From Bdellovibrionales bacterium CG12_big_fil_rev_8_21_14_0_65_38_15 (GTDB lineage Bacteria; Bdellovibrionota; Bacteriovoracia; Bacteriovoracales; Bacteriovoracaceae), in NCBI GenBank assembly GCA_002787775.1, contig PCUW01000048.1, positions 62,001-126,000 on the forward strand: a DNA stretch of 64,000 nt, given 5' to 3'. The notes beneath the pieces are model-generated. The model had not been told where the DNA came from, made no database searches, and worked only from the letters and a program-made list of their open reading frames with translations. Positions 35,401-44,821 of this stretch are shown here, piece by piece (within the stretch, counting starts at the first letter, position 1; the number at the start of each line of letters is the position of its first letter). The translations under genes were made by a program, and so were the position numbers.

Positions 35401-36051
35401 GTGAAATCAATAGTTTGTCTTTTTCTCGCCTTTATCACTCTCAATCTTCATGCCGAGTTAACTATCGCAAACTCTCATACAGTTGATTCAACCGGAAGCT
35501 TATTTCGTGGCAGAGAACCAAAAAAGCTTGTTAGTGAGCTACCAAGTATTGGGATCACGGACGTTATTATCTTTAAAAACGATACTCGAGGTGAGGTTGG
35601 CAAAGAAATCCAAGCACTTGAAAGCCTTGGTATTACATCTCACCATATACCATTTCGCTGGAAAGAATATTCATCAGTGCAATTAGCTTGTGAGCAATTG
35701 ATTGATGCCATGACAATTATGCGTGATCGCAGAGAAGATGGAGGTAAGGTCTTTTTTCATTGCACAGCTGGAGAAGATCGTACCGGAACGTTAGCAGGTC
35801 TTTTTAGAATGATGGATGAGGGCCTGGATAGAGATACTGTCTTTAAAGAAGAGATGTGTGAAAGAGGATTTAGTGATGGCAATGAACATAAGCCATATTA
35901 TGTAACTAATGCCATTCAAAAGGAATTAACCCCTATCTTTATCGCGATGGCGCGACAAATTGATAAGGGTTATTTAAGTCTTCAAAATCTTGATAAAAAA
36001 GTTTGTAAGACACTTAAGGTTTATCCAACAAAATTAAACTGCGGACGTTAA
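35401..36051 (+). CDS. Secreted CX5R (dual-specificity/tyrosine-type) phosphatase
   Basis: 216-residue exported phosphatase. It has signal peptide MKSIVCLFLAFITLNLHA and the active-site loop HCTAGEDRTG at 120-129, with Cys121 and Arg127. The FRGREP segment and ITDVIIFKND strand are typical of the bacterial tyrosine/dual-specificity or phytase-like secreted group. The extra acidic residues in the loop (GED) could indicate inositol-phosphate or phosphotyrosine substrates; sequence cannot decide. It ends three bases before the convergent membrane hydroxylase gene. Confidence 0.88.
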   Translation: MKSIVCLFLAFITLNLHAELTIANSHTVDSTGSLFRGREPKKLVSELPSIGITDVIIFKNDTRGEVGKEIQALESLGITSHHIPFRWKEYSSVQLACEQLIDAMTIMRDRREDGGKVFFHCTAGEDRTGTLAGLFRMMDEGLDRDTVFKEEMCERGFSDGNEHKPYYVTNAIQKELTPIFIAMARQIDKGYLSLQNLDKKVCKTLKVYPTKLNCGR

Positions 36052-36054
36052 TTC

Positions 36055-37290
36055 TTAAGCGTAACTAGTGTTGTTATTTTGAATGCCAAACTTACTAATG
36101 GCCCAAGCTGCCTGAGCTAAATAGATGAAAGCATAAAATATTCCAACCCAGCTTTCAAAATGCTGAAAGGCTAGCGGGACGATAATTAGAGCGCTTATCA
36201 TCGAGCGTAATATTTCAAAACTTTTAGCCCAACTCTTGGACTCTAGCATGGCGGCCCAAGACGTGGCGGCCATCCATAGGACAACGGCAACAAAAGAGCG
36301 CTCAACAGGACTAAGGGGCGATTCGTGATGTGTAACAGAAACCATTAATGGAAAAGCACTTAAAAGACCAAGTACGATACTTGGACGCGCACCAGGCAGC
36401 TCTACTGATTTAAACTTCTCAATTGTTTCTGCTGTACCATCTGGACGCAGATAAACGTCACGTGGTGGAAGATCGGCTGGTCGCCATCCAATAGGCATAA
36501 ACCAAAGACGAATTTTATCCCACCAACTTTTAGTTGCTAGCATATCTCGCCATAAGTATCCCCACCACTGAACATTAATTACGACTGGGTCCCAAGAACG
36601 TACTGGATTGGTTACACCAAAATATGGCGCTTCCTCTTCTTCTACCCAGCTACCAAAGATTTTGTCCCAAACGATAATAAAGCCACCAAAATTTTTATTT
36701 CTGTATTGCTTATTACAGGCATGATGAACACGGTGATGTGAAGGAGTGTTAAGCCAAGACTCAATCCAAATAGGAAGTTTTGGAACAATTCTAGTATGTG
36801 GGATGAGTTGAAGAATGAGATGAAAGGCGACCATTGGTAATACCCACTGGGCCGGAAAAAATAAGGCCATAGGCCAATAAAAGAAAAATGAAGCTGCTCG
36901 TTGAGTAAAGCTCGCTCGAAGTGCCACGGCGTAGTTAAGTTCTTCCGTTGAATGGTGAGGCATATGGGCTGCCCAAAGAATGTTGATCGAATGACCTGCA
37001 CGGTGAAACCAATAAAAAAGGAAATCTACCCCTAAGAATAAAAGAGCAAAATTATACCAAGTCGCTTCTGGCTGAGTGAAGGCAAACTGTTCATTAATCC
37101 ATGAATAGGTTGGAAAAAACATCAAGGCCACAACAACGTTTGTACATTGGTTTAAAATGGCGGTTCCTAGGCTTGAGATTGAATCTTGAAATGTGTACAT
37201 GCCATTTTTTTTGATAGAACAGTAGATAAATTCGGCCAAAACCAAAGTTAAAATTGGTATAGTTAAAAGTGCATAAACGTTTACAGGCAT
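36055..37290 (-). CDS. Fatty acid hydroxylase family membrane protein, AGMO-like
   Basis: 411-residue polytopic membrane di-iron enzyme of the fatty acid hydroxylase/sterol desaturase superfamily. The histidine boxes are HRAGH (with FYWFH before it), HMPHH about 11 residues later, and HHRVHH. The FLFYWFHRAGHSINILWAAHMPHHSTEE-type arrangement and additional C-terminal helices are most like alkylglycerol monooxygenase (TMEM195), which oxidises the ether bond of alkylglycerols using tetrahydrobiopterin. That substrate is inferred by resemblance. The gene is divergent from a Crp/Fnr-type regulator with an 18-base palindrome between them. Confidence 0.85.
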   Translation of the reverse strand: MPVNVYALLTIPILTLVLAEFIYCSIKKNGMYTFQDSISSLGTAILNQCTNVVVALMFFPTYSWINEQFAFTQPEATWYNFALLFLGVDFLFYWFHRAGHSINILWAAHMPHHSTEELNYAVALRASFTQRAASFFFYWPMALFFPAQWVLPMVAFHLILQLIPHTRIVPKLPIWIESWLNTPSHHRVHHACNKQYRNKNFGGFIIVWDKIFGSWVEEEEAPYFGVTNPVRSWDPVVINVQWWGYLWRDMLATKSWWDKIRLWFMPIGWRPADLPPRDVYLRPDGTAETIEKFKSVELPGARPSIVLGLLSAFPLMVSVTHHESPLSPVERSFVAVVLWMAATSWAAMLESKSWAKSFEILRSMISALIIVPLAFQHFESWVGIFYAFIYLAQAAWAISKFGIQNNNTSYA

Positions 37291-37313
37291 AGTCCCTCCT
37301 AAGTAGTATTAAT

Positions 37314-37331
37314 TTAACGCATTGTCGTTAA
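37314..37331. promoter_or_regulatory. Putative Crp/Fnr-type operator TTAACG-N6-CGTTAA
   Basis: Perfect 6-base arms with a 6-base centre lie 23 bases from the start of the AGMO-like gene and 23 bases before the regulator's ATG. Two-fold symmetric sites of this size are typical for Crp/Fnr dimers. Regulation of both genes by the adjacent regulator is inferred. Confidence 0.65.
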
Positions 37332-37354
37332 GAGTCATTAACCTAGGTTCATGG

Positions 37355-37921
37355 ATGTACGAGGAATTTTTTAAACGATACCAAGGGGTTACACCTGTTT
37401 CACGTGAGTGTTGGGATCAAGTCGCAAGCGGCATGAAGATGAAAAGCTTGGCCAAAGGCGAAATTTTTTTAAGTCCTGGAGAGAGCTCAAAGACTTTTGC
37501 CATTATACTTGATGGTGTTGGTCGACATTATTATGTTGGTGACGATGGTAAAGAATGGACAAAATCTTTTGCTGGCCCTGGAGATTTATTAGGGGCTTAT
37601 GCAGAAATGTTGCAAGGTTTAGATTCTAGAACATTTATCGAAGCCTTAACTCCAATGAAAATCCTCCAAGGAGGAAAGACACAGCTAGATTTAATGAATG
37701 AACCACAGTGGTCAAGTTTATGGCGCAAATTGGCCGAAGACCATTTTATCAAGAAAGAAAATAGGGAATATGAATTTTTAAAGTTTGATGCAGCTAAAAG
37801 ATATGAATCTTATCTTAATACTTATAAGCATCTAGATCAGTATATTCCACGTAAATATGTTGCGACTTATCTTGGTATCACACCTCAGGCACTATCCAGA
37901 TTAAATAAAGCCGACGCATAA
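37355..37921 (+). CDS. Crp/Fnr-family transcriptional regulator
   Basis: 188-residue regulator. I use the ATG at 37355; a TTG at 37322 would place the start inside the palindromic operator. The cyclic-nucleotide-binding-like beta roll is about residues 15-110 (GEIFLSPGESSKTFAIILDGVGRHYYVGDDGKEW...GPGDLLGAYAEML). The C-terminal part is a short helix-turn-helix (YIPRKYVATYLGITPQALSRLNK). The conserved Arg-Ser/Thr of cAMP receptors is not obvious, so a different effector or none is likely. It is divergent from the AGMO-like gene. Confidence 0.85.
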   Translation: MYEEFFKRYQGVTPVSRECWDQVASGMKMKSLAKGEIFLSPGESSKTFAIILDGVGRHYYVGDDGKEWTKSFAGPGDLLGAYAEMLQGLDSRTFIEALTPMKILQGGKTQLDLMNEPQWSSLWRKLAEDHFIKKENREYEFLKFDAAKRYESYLNTYKHLDQYIPRKYVATYLGITPQALSRLNKADA

Positions 37922-37986
37922 GCTCTGATATTGTCATTTTTTAGCTTGTTTATCCGATAAAGACTCAGCATTTCTTATGAGGAATA

Positions 37987-40215
37987 ATGGGCCAAGTACT
38001 AAAAAAAGATGAACCGTTTGAAGATGATTTCGAAGATGAAAGCATCGGAGAGTTAACGCTTGCGTCAGCTCAAGAGTGTACAGACTTTTTTAAAAAAGAC
38101 TCAACAAGTACATCAATCAATCGTGAAGATGAACTAGAAATTAGCAGTGAAGATTTAAATACAGACGGTCTAACTATAGATCACGAAAAAGAATTTTTAA
38201 AAGATGCCCTTAAAGATAGTAAAGCGTCCATTGCACCTAAAATTGTTAAGTCGGATGATGACCTCAATATTGATAAAGAAAATGAACACCTCAAAGAAAT
38301 TCAAAATAATAAAGTTATTGGGACGATCAAAACAGCTGGCGGTAAAAAGGCTATTGAGGATGCAGTCTTTGAAAATATCAAAGGATACGAATCTCTAGTC
38401 GATGAGATTGGCAAAGATCCACTTTTTACAAATAAGGGTGATGAATATCCCCAAATTAATGGGAACTATTTTCTACTTGATCACTTAGTTGATGGTGGAA
38501 TGGCAAAAATTTGTCGAGCTCGATATCTTGGTGATAGCTCATCTGGTGGAGCAGACAAGTTAGTTGTTCTTAAAATGGTTCAAGAAAAGTTCTCAAACGA
38601 TCCTGAATATGCCGCCATGTTTTTAGATGAAATTAAGGTCTCTTTTGGTTTGCAGCATCCAAATATTTCGACAACATTTGATTACGGAAAAATTGGAAGC
38701 AATCTTTTTGTTTCCATGGAGTATATTCACGGTAAAGACTTGAAGATGCTTGTCGATAAACTTGCTGCCAAAAAGCAAGTGCTGCCATTTGAAATTACGC
38801 TCTATATTATTTCAAAAATGTGTGAAGGTTTATTTTATGCACATAATTTCTCCAATCAACTAACTGGCCAAAGCTATAATATCGTACACCGAGATATCTC
38901 GCCCCATAACGTCATGGTGAGCTTTGATGGTTATGTAAAGGTGATTGACTTCGGAATTGCGAAAGCAGATACAAATGAGCAAATTGAACAAGAAGGGACT
39001 GTAAAGGGTAAGATTAACTATTTTGCACCTGAGTACCTTGAAGGAAAAAGTATTGATCACCGTTATGATCAGTTCGCAATTGGCTTAACATTCTGGGAAT
39101 TATTAACGGGAAAGAAAACTTTTGACGAAAAAGACCAGCTTAAAACAATTAAAGCGATCTTTGATTGTCATCCACGTAAGCCTTCTGTTCTCAATTCAAA
39201 GATACCAAAAGAAATTGAAGCCATCGTCATGAAGACTTTAAGTCGCGATCCAAAAGATCGATATAAAGATTTATCTGAACTTAATAGAGCGATTACTGCA
39301 TTAATTCATAAGTTAGCCCCAGGTCTTAATCAGCAAGATTTAAGTCATTTTATGAAGCAAATGTGGATTCAAGACTTTGAAAATGATATGAAAACATTTT
39401 TAAAGTTCGGCGAGTATAAATTAGAAGAAATTAAAGAAAAAATTCAGCAGTATAAAGACTATCAAGAAAAGCTTAAAAGTGAGGGCGCAGAAAAAGGCGA
39501 TTTCCTTAACCTTGATCTCGGGTTTGTATCATTAGAGACAAGTCTAGTTGATAAAAATCAAGGTGATAACTCTAGCAAGTCAAAAAAGAAGAAAAAAGAT
39601 AGCCTACAAAAAGCTTTGATGGGAATGGTGGAAGAAGCTAACAAAAGCGCTAAAACTACAAACCGAGGTCAAAGCAAAAAACCAAAAAAGAATATTGAAG
39701 GAATATTGATTAGTGTTTCTGCTGTCATCTTTTTTGCAATTTATAATAAATCACTTATCCTAAATTTACTAAAGCCTAAGCCTGTCGTTGTTGAAACTTT
39801 TGAAGAGAAGGTTTTAGATGATAAGATTATTGAGCCCGCAAAAGATTCACCACCAAAAAACGACACAAAAGATTTACCTTCTTTGCCTGTTCTTACCTTT
39901 TCTTTAAAAACATATGAGACGGCCGCTTCTCTTGAATTAGAACAAAATGATATTTATAAAACTGTTCAGCTCATGAACGGTCTGAAAAATGTGGCTAATA
40001 CGACGAAGCCAGTTGCTGCGAATACTAACGAAGAGAATAATGTTTCACGAAGCACTTCCTCTATTCAAGATTCCGAAAAAGCAAAACTCATCGAGGAAAT
40101 GAATGGCAAACTTAAGATCAAAGAAGTGATTCTTAAAGAAGCGGTAGAAGAGCATGAATCACCAATTACAAACTGGATTAGAAATAGAAAAATTTATAAG
40201 TTGTTTTTTGAGTGA
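37987..40215 (+). CDS. Membrane-anchored Ser/Thr protein kinase
   Basis: 742-residue Hanks-type kinase. An acidic N-terminal extension (1-150) is followed by the kinase domain (about 158-455) with Lys196 in VVLKMV, HRDISPHNVM at 301-310 (Asp303), DFG at 321-323 and GTVKGKINYFAPE as the activation-loop end. The Gly-rich loop is present as LVDGGMAKI. A Lys-rich juxtamembrane segment leads to one transmembrane helix (about 575-592) and a periplasmic tail of about 150 residues without a recognisable sensor domain. It is followed two bases later by a very small reading frame. Confidence 0.92.
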   Translation: MGQVLKKDEPFEDDFEDESIGELTLASAQECTDFFKKDSTSTSINREDELEISSEDLNTDGLTIDHEKEFLKDALKDSKASIAPKIVKSDDDLNIDKENEHLKEIQNNKVIGTIKTAGGKKAIEDAVFENIKGYESLVDEIGKDPLFTNKGDEYPQINGNYFLLDHLVDGGMAKICRARYLGDSSSGGADKLVVLKMVQEKFSNDPEYAAMFLDEIKVSFGLQHPNISTTFDYGKIGSNLFVSMEYIHGKDLKMLVDKLAAKKQVLPFEITLYIISKMCEGLFYAHNFSNQLTGQSYNIVHRDISPHNVMVSFDGYVKVIDFGIAKADTNEQIEQEGTVKGKINYFAPEYLEGKSIDHRYDQFAIGLTFWELLTGKKTFDEKDQLKTIKAIFDCHPRKPSVLNSKIPKEIEAIVMKTLSRDPKDRYKDLSELNRAITALIHKLAPGLNQQDLSHFMKQMWIQDFENDMKTFLKFGEYKLEEIKEKIQQYKDYQEKLKSEGAEKGDFLNLDLGFVSLETSLVDKNQGDNSSKSKKKKKDSLQKALMGMVEEANKSAKTTNRGQSKKPKKNIEGILISVSAVIFFAIYNKSLILNLLKPKPVVVETFEEKVLDDKIIEPAKDSPPKNDTKDLPSLPVLTFSLKTYETAASLELEQNDIYKTVQLMNGLKNVANTTKPVAANTNEENNVSRSTSSIQDSEKAKLIEEMNGKLKIKEVILKEAVEEHESPITNWIRNRKIYKLFFE

Positions 40216-40217
40216 AA

Positions 40218-40388
40218 ATGAGAAAAATCATGAATATAGCAATTAATTGTGCCGCTTTAAGAACACGCTTTTGTGGATTTAGGATAATTCCCATTCCTGA
40301 AAACAGCTATTTAGATATGTCCCAAATGATGGATAATTTAAAGTTAAAAGATATTAACCACTTAGAATATACTATTCAAACCTTCTAA
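40218..40388 (+). CDS. Possible 56-residue protein coupled to the kinase gene
   Basis: An ATG two bases after the kinase stop (TGAAAATG) opens a frame of 56 codons ending at TAA 40386-40388 (start MRKIMNIAINCAALRTRFCG, end HLEYTIQTF). It fills most of the 187-base gap to the next gene. Tight spacing suggests translational coupling. There is no recognised family and no signal peptide; the coding status is uncertain. Confidence 0.4.
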   Translation: MRKIMNIAINCAALRTRFCGFRIIPIPENSYLDMSQMMDNLKLKDINHLEYTIQTF

Positions 40389-40402
40389 TGTCAGGACCAT
40401 AA

Positions 40403-42481
40403 ATGAGAATCTTATTAATTACATTATTTGCCTTAACTTTACCTGGATATGTTTTTTCACAAACTGAACACGCTGAAAAACTGGGGTTAGATTTAAGTAA
40501 TGATTCAGATGTCGCCGTCTATATGATGATGTATCAGATTGGTCTCAAAGATCGGGGACAAAACTTACTAGGAAGCCATAGTTGTATTAGTTTATCTCGA
40601 GATAATGAAGGAAATACGACTCTGTCTTTTGGTATGAATACTGATGCCTTTGCCACGGGTACCGTTGATTTCAACGATGACAACAATAAAAAATTTCTCA
40701 ATACAAAAAATACTCTATCATCGTTATTTAGCTTCTTTGATCAAGCTAATTATAAGCCACAAATTGGAGTAAGATCTTACGCTGATCCACAAAACAATAT
40801 TATGTCAAAATACGCGCAAGGAGGAGAGGTTGATCAACGATATTCATCTCAACTCTTCGGTGCCAATTCGTCTACTGATGCAAGGTTTAATACTGATTCA
40901 AAACGAAGAAACTATCTTCTTGCTTATGATCGAGGCCAGGCATTTATTGGAAATTATTTTCCAGACAACCTTAAAGATAAAGTTTCAACAACACCGTATA
41001 ATTCACCAGACTTAGAAGTTGGAAATAATCAGTCGAACTCTGATCGATTTGCTTGCCCAAACAGAAGAAGTATTGTCGTTGATATGAAATTCAACCCTAA
41101 TTTTAAAGTTGAAAGTACTCCTGGGGCTTTTACTCCAGCTTTCCAAGTCGCAAAAGGAGCTGCAAATCATGAGAACATTCTTGCTGCGGCCTTTGATGCA
41201 GAAAATATGAAGATCGAAGATCTTCCAGCTTATTGCAGAACGCAAAGCAGTCTAGATTTTATTAGTCGATCAAAAAAAGAACTAAAAAAAGTAAGGAAAA
41301 CACTTCTAGATAACTCTAATAGAGCAGTAATGAGGGAAGTTATTGGTCAAGGCCTTAGCCCTGAAAATATTGAATATGCATGCAACCGAACATTGTCTAA
41401 TTTAAAAGCCAAGTGTGTTGAAACACAAAACGAATTGCTTTTAGCCTATAGAGAATTTGAAGCTAATCCTACTGATGAATCAATGTATGCACTTGTAGCA
41501 AGCATGACAGTAAAGCGCGATCGTGCTAAAGAGAATTTCGTCTTGGGTATGTGTAAAATGACGGCAAACAGAAGGAAGCCAGTTTGTGTGAAGTATAATG
41601 AAATGATTCAAAGCTTTATCCCGGTTTCTGATGCAATGAAAAATAATGCTAAGAAGGACTTAAATTCATCGCATTTTATGGATTGTTTTTCTAATAAACT
41701 TTATTATCAAAAAGAATTTAAGCTTCATCCTGAAAAATATCTGACTCCGGTGGTTGATCTTCGAGATCCTCAAACAGGTGAATTAAAGATCAACCTTAAC
41801 GCCGATAATATTCCTTCTACGGCAAAAGGCAAAGGTTTCATCTGTCAGGCTTGCGGAAACGGATTAAGGTTTAAGGATGGTAAGTTTGATTATCACCACC
41901 GCGCAGGCTCTGATCACAGTGTGACTCAACAACAGGACTCTGTAAACGTTTACAATAATATCAAGGCTATTCAATCCGCTCAGACAATGTATTTAATGGG
42001 GCAGCAAAAAGGACTTAATGTTTATATTGTTAAAGATTGTAATGTTTCAAACTTAGACGAAGTAGCTACAAATTCGCAGATGGTGTCCTTGCAAGACCTG
42101 GAAGAAAAGAAGGTTACGGTTGCACCAGGTGATTGTATATTTAAACCAAACGTTATCAATTCATGTGTCCATGCACCCGATGGTATTGGCGCAGGCGATG
42201 AAGATGATATGTCTTACACATCAACAGTGCCAAGCTTTCTAACTGGTAAAAACTTAGAGATAACTTTAGATTCAAATGTAAATATTCTTAACGAAGTTAT
42301 GGAAGGCTTAAAAGATGACTATATTGAAACTTGTGAGTTTCAAGATAAGGAAGACTTAAAAGAAACACCAGCAAACGTTATTGATGGCATTCTGTGTGAG
42401 AATCGAGGAATTCATATTCCAAAACCAAGTTTTGATTCAAAAGAAGACTGTCCTGATGTCGCTGCATCTATTCAGCGATAG
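40403..42481 (+). CDS. Large secreted protein of unknown function
   Basis: 692-residue exported protein with signal peptide MRILLITLFALTLPGYVFSQ. It is cysteine-containing throughout, including one CQACGN motif followed by HHRAGSDH, which could bind a metal. A coiled or helical middle part (about 290-420) has regularly placed Cys (CRTQ, CNRT, CVET, CKMT, CVKY). No domain is recognised. It follows the kinase and the small frame on the same strand and is convergent with the lysine operon, ending one base from the AstE-like gene. Confidence 0.75.
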   Translation: MRILLITLFALTLPGYVFSQTEHAEKLGLDLSNDSDVAVYMMMYQIGLKDRGQNLLGSHSCISLSRDNEGNTTLSFGMNTDAFATGTVDFNDDNNKKFLNTKNTLSSLFSFFDQANYKPQIGVRSYADPQNNIMSKYAQGGEVDQRYSSQLFGANSSTDARFNTDSKRRNYLLAYDRGQAFIGNYFPDNLKDKVSTTPYNSPDLEVGNNQSNSDRFACPNRRSIVVDMKFNPNFKVESTPGAFTPAFQVAKGAANHENILAAAFDAENMKIEDLPAYCRTQSSLDFISRSKKELKKVRKTLLDNSNRAVMREVIGQGLSPENIEYACNRTLSNLKAKCVETQNELLLAYREFEANPTDESMYALVASMTVKRDRAKENFVLGMCKMTANRRKPVCVKYNEMIQSFIPVSDAMKNNAKKDLNSSHFMDCFSNKLYYQKEFKLHPEKYLTPVVDLRDPQTGELKINLNADNIPSTAKGKGFICQACGNGLRFKDGKFDYHHRAGSDHSVTQQQDSVNVYNNIKAIQSAQTMYLMGQQKGLNVYIVKDCNVSNLDEVATNSQMVSLQDLEEKKVTVAPGDCIFKPNVINSCVHAPDGIGAGDEDDMSYTSTVPSFLTGKNLEITLDSNVNILNEVMEGLKDDYIETCEFQDKEDLKETPANVIDGILCENRGIHIPKPSFDSKEDCPDVAASIQR

Positions 42482-42482
42482 C

Positions 42483-43619
42483 TTAGTCCCATCTTTTTAA
42501 GTCAGCTAGGACTTGAATCATTTCCATTCCTTCCCCGATCGCTGTGGTCGGGGTGTGGTTAATGAGGGCTGCGTTGTGAACGGCTTTTATTGAAATAACA
42601 GCTTCTTCAATTGCATCTAGATTCATAATCTTTCTTGGGCAATGAATATTTGCAAGAATATCTCCAATCTCAAACTGCTCTCCAGGTTTTACTTTTGGCT
42701 CAAACAGTCCACCGCATGGAGAATAATAAGAATGATAGTTGGATAGCTCACTCCAGAACTGTTGCTGTTCGTTCAAAACAGGTTTTTCATTCACAACCTT
42801 TTGAGCATGAAGAAATTTTAAGATTCTTTTGCAATCATTAATTGCATCAATAGAGCTAGCTTCCTCTTCGTTTCCAAGTTCGACTGTAAAAGAAAAAACG
42901 TCAGGATCTATATCTATGTCCTGCTCTGTTAAGTGTTTGTGTAAATTTACCCAAGGCATAAAGCAAGCTTCATCCATTGCACCTGCAAATTCGTTTGGAA
43001 TGATTATCGTGTATGGAGCATAAAGATCTTTGGCCTGTGTCTTTTGATATTCAGCACTATAAAGATAGCGACAAGCTTTCGGTCCTGTATGAAGATCCAG
43101 AATAATATCAGCAGTGCTAGCGATCTTTTGTAGAATTAAGTTTAATTTTTTATTTTCACTACTATGAATAGAAAAATCATTTGAATTAAGCTCGAAATTA
43201 CATTGATTGAAAATCTCTTTCTTAAACTCAGTTTTTAGATCTTTCCATTCGAGTTGAATATTTTTATCAAGAAAGGTTTTATAGTCTATCTTCGAGCTAA
43301 TGTCGGTATAGTTTCGATTCCAATTATTTCCCGTAATTGGGTTAAACCTTCCTTGAGTCGTAGTTCCAAATTTAGTGTTTGTCGCTTGCGGGTTTGCCAA
43401 AGGGATTAACGTCATTGAGCCGTTGATGGGATTCTTTTGCAAATACCTTAGCATTTCCATGATGACCAAGTTTCCTTGGAGTTCTGCGCCGTGAACACTT
43501 GATTGGATATGGACATGGGGTCCTGGCTTATCACCTTTAACTCTATAGATCGTTAAATTTAAATGATCACCAGAAGGTAGCTCTTTTATTGGGAATGTTT
43601 TCTTTTCAAATTGGTTCAT
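42483..43619 (-). CDS. AstE/aspartoacylase-family deacylase, candidate succinyl-DAP desuccinylase
   Basis: 378-residue zinc deacylase of the succinylglutamate desuccinylase/aspartoacylase (M14-related) family. Ligands are His43 and Glu46 in SSVHGAELQG and His177 in LDLHTG, with catalytic Glu247 in VELGNEE. The family removes succinyl, acetyl or aspartyl acyl groups from amino acids. It is the last gene of the lysine operon, overlapping the decarboxylase gene by 4 bases, and the operon has DapD (succinylase route) but no DapE. I therefore propose it hydrolyses N-succinyl-diaminopimelate. Alternatively it is an unrelated carboxypeptidase-type enzyme. Confidence 0.8.
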   Translation of the reverse strand: MNQFEKKTFPIKELPSGDHLNLTIYRVKGDKPGPHVHIQSSVHGAELQGNLVIMEMLRYLQKNPINGSMTLIPLANPQATNTKFGTTTQGRFNPITGNNWNRNYTDISSKIDYKTFLDKNIQLEWKDLKTEFKKEIFNQCNFELNSNDFSIHSSENKKLNLILQKIASTADIILDLHTGPKACRYLYSAEYQKTQAKDLYAPYTIIIPNEFAGAMDEACFMPWVNLHKHLTEQDIDIDPDVFSFTVELGNEEEASSIDAINDCKRILKFLHAQKVVNEKPVLNEQQQFWSELSNYHSYYSPCGGLFEPKVKPGEQFEIGDILANIHCPRKIMNLDAIEEAVISIKAVHNAALINHTPTTAIGEGMEMIQVLADLKRWD

Positions 43620-44821
43620 ACTAGCCAGTCCGCTGAACTTCTAACGGGTCTTGGAGTCATGAGGTCACCGTTATAGTAGGTTACTTCCGCCGGAAGATTG
43701 TGACATAAGAAAAAAGGCATAGCTTCGGTAAAGCCATAGGCTCCTGCCATGGAAAAAGCCAGCCAATCTCCAGGGGCAATATCGTTTGGCAACTCAAAGC
43801 TGCCAAGAACATCTAGGGCCGTGCATAAAGGTCCATGAACTTGAAAGGCAGATTCAATCGCACTGCTTTGCCTAAAGAGTGAGCAAGGAAAAGGTTGGCC
43901 AGTTAGGGCAGGTCTAGCGATATGGTTGATACCACCATCTGTGACAAGAATTTCTTTTCCGCGCACAGACTTTCTATCAATGACCTGTGTAAAGTAAGTT
44001 CCACATCCCGCTACTGTATATCGACCAAGCTCCATCCAAATTTTTTGTGGTTTAAATTCAGCTTTAAATTCACGCAGCAGTTCATTGACTTGATTGAACT
44101 CAAGCATGGATCCATGAAAGTCGTATGGAACTCCAAGTCCGCCGCCAAGATCGACGACATTAAGTGGAATATTTAATTTTTTTGATAGTTCGCTAAGAGT
44201 TTTACCAATATGCCACCAAATCGTTTTAAGACGATCAAGTTCCATCAGGTTGCCCCATTGAAAAACATGAAAGCCTATAAAGTCCAAGTGGTTGGTGCGA
44301 TTTCGATCAAGCTCAAGCCATGAAGTATCTTCAATGCCAAATGGAGTAATGGCATCTCCGCCAAGAACAGACGATCCACCTTCCCATGCAAGCTGTACGC
44401 GAAGCAGGACTTGTGGCCTCTTGTTCATACTTGCCGCTGCTTCATCAAGCCAATAAGCCTGATTAAGACTTTCAAGTACGATCACTTCGACTTCATTCTC
44501 TAGTAATTCTTTAAAGTATTTTTTTGATTTAGAAGGTCCTGTTGCAATGACGTGATCCGCAGTAACTCCGGATGATATCACTTGATCAAGCTCACCCTTG
44601 GAGGCGACATCAATACCAAAACCAAGATTTCTAAAAATTTTTAAAATACCTGAATAGGGATTTGCCTTGCAGGCATACCATAACTTGACGTCTTCATCGA
44701 TAACGCCAGCAATAGATTGAAGATGTGATTTTAGATGATCTAAATTATAAAAATAAAAGGATGAGTCTAATCGACTCATCACTTTTGTTAATTTATCTCT
44801 TTGTTCGCTCCAAGTTTTCAA
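43616..44821 (-). CDS. lysA: PLP-dependent diaminopimelate-decarboxylase-family enzyme
   Basis: 401-residue fold-type III PLP decarboxylase. PLP-lysine is Lys52 in YACKANP, phosphate-binding GGG at 226-228 and the active-site Cys333 in GPLCTALD; Tyr362 closes the site. Two motifs differ from classical LysA: HVFQWGN (185-191) replaces the HIGSQ type, and ELGR (264-267) replaces EPGR. These features, and DGGINH, are closer to the BtrK and exosortase-associated decarboxylases as I recall them. Position in the lysine operon, overlapping dapD by 4 bases, makes meso-diaminopimelate the best substrate guess. Confidence 0.78.
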   Translation of the reverse strand: MKTWSEQRDKLTKVMSRLDSSFYFYNLDHLKSHLQSIAGVIDEDVKLWYACKANPYSGILKIFRNLGFGIDVASKGELDQVISSGVTADHVIATGPSKSKKYFKELLENEVEVIVLESLNQAYWLDEAAASMNKRPQVLLRVQLAWEGGSSVLGGDAITPFGIEDTSWLELDRNRTNHLDFIGFHVFQWGNLMELDRLKTIWWHIGKTLSELSKKLNIPLNVVDLGGGLGVPYDFHGSMLEFNQVNELLREFKAEFKPQKIWMELGRYTVAGCGTYFTQVIDRKSVRGKEILVTDGGINHIARPALTGQPFPCSLFRQSSAIESAFQVHGPLCTALDVLGSFELPNDIAPGDWLAFSMAGAYGFTEAMPFFLCHNLPAEVTYYNGDLMTPRPVRSSADWLV

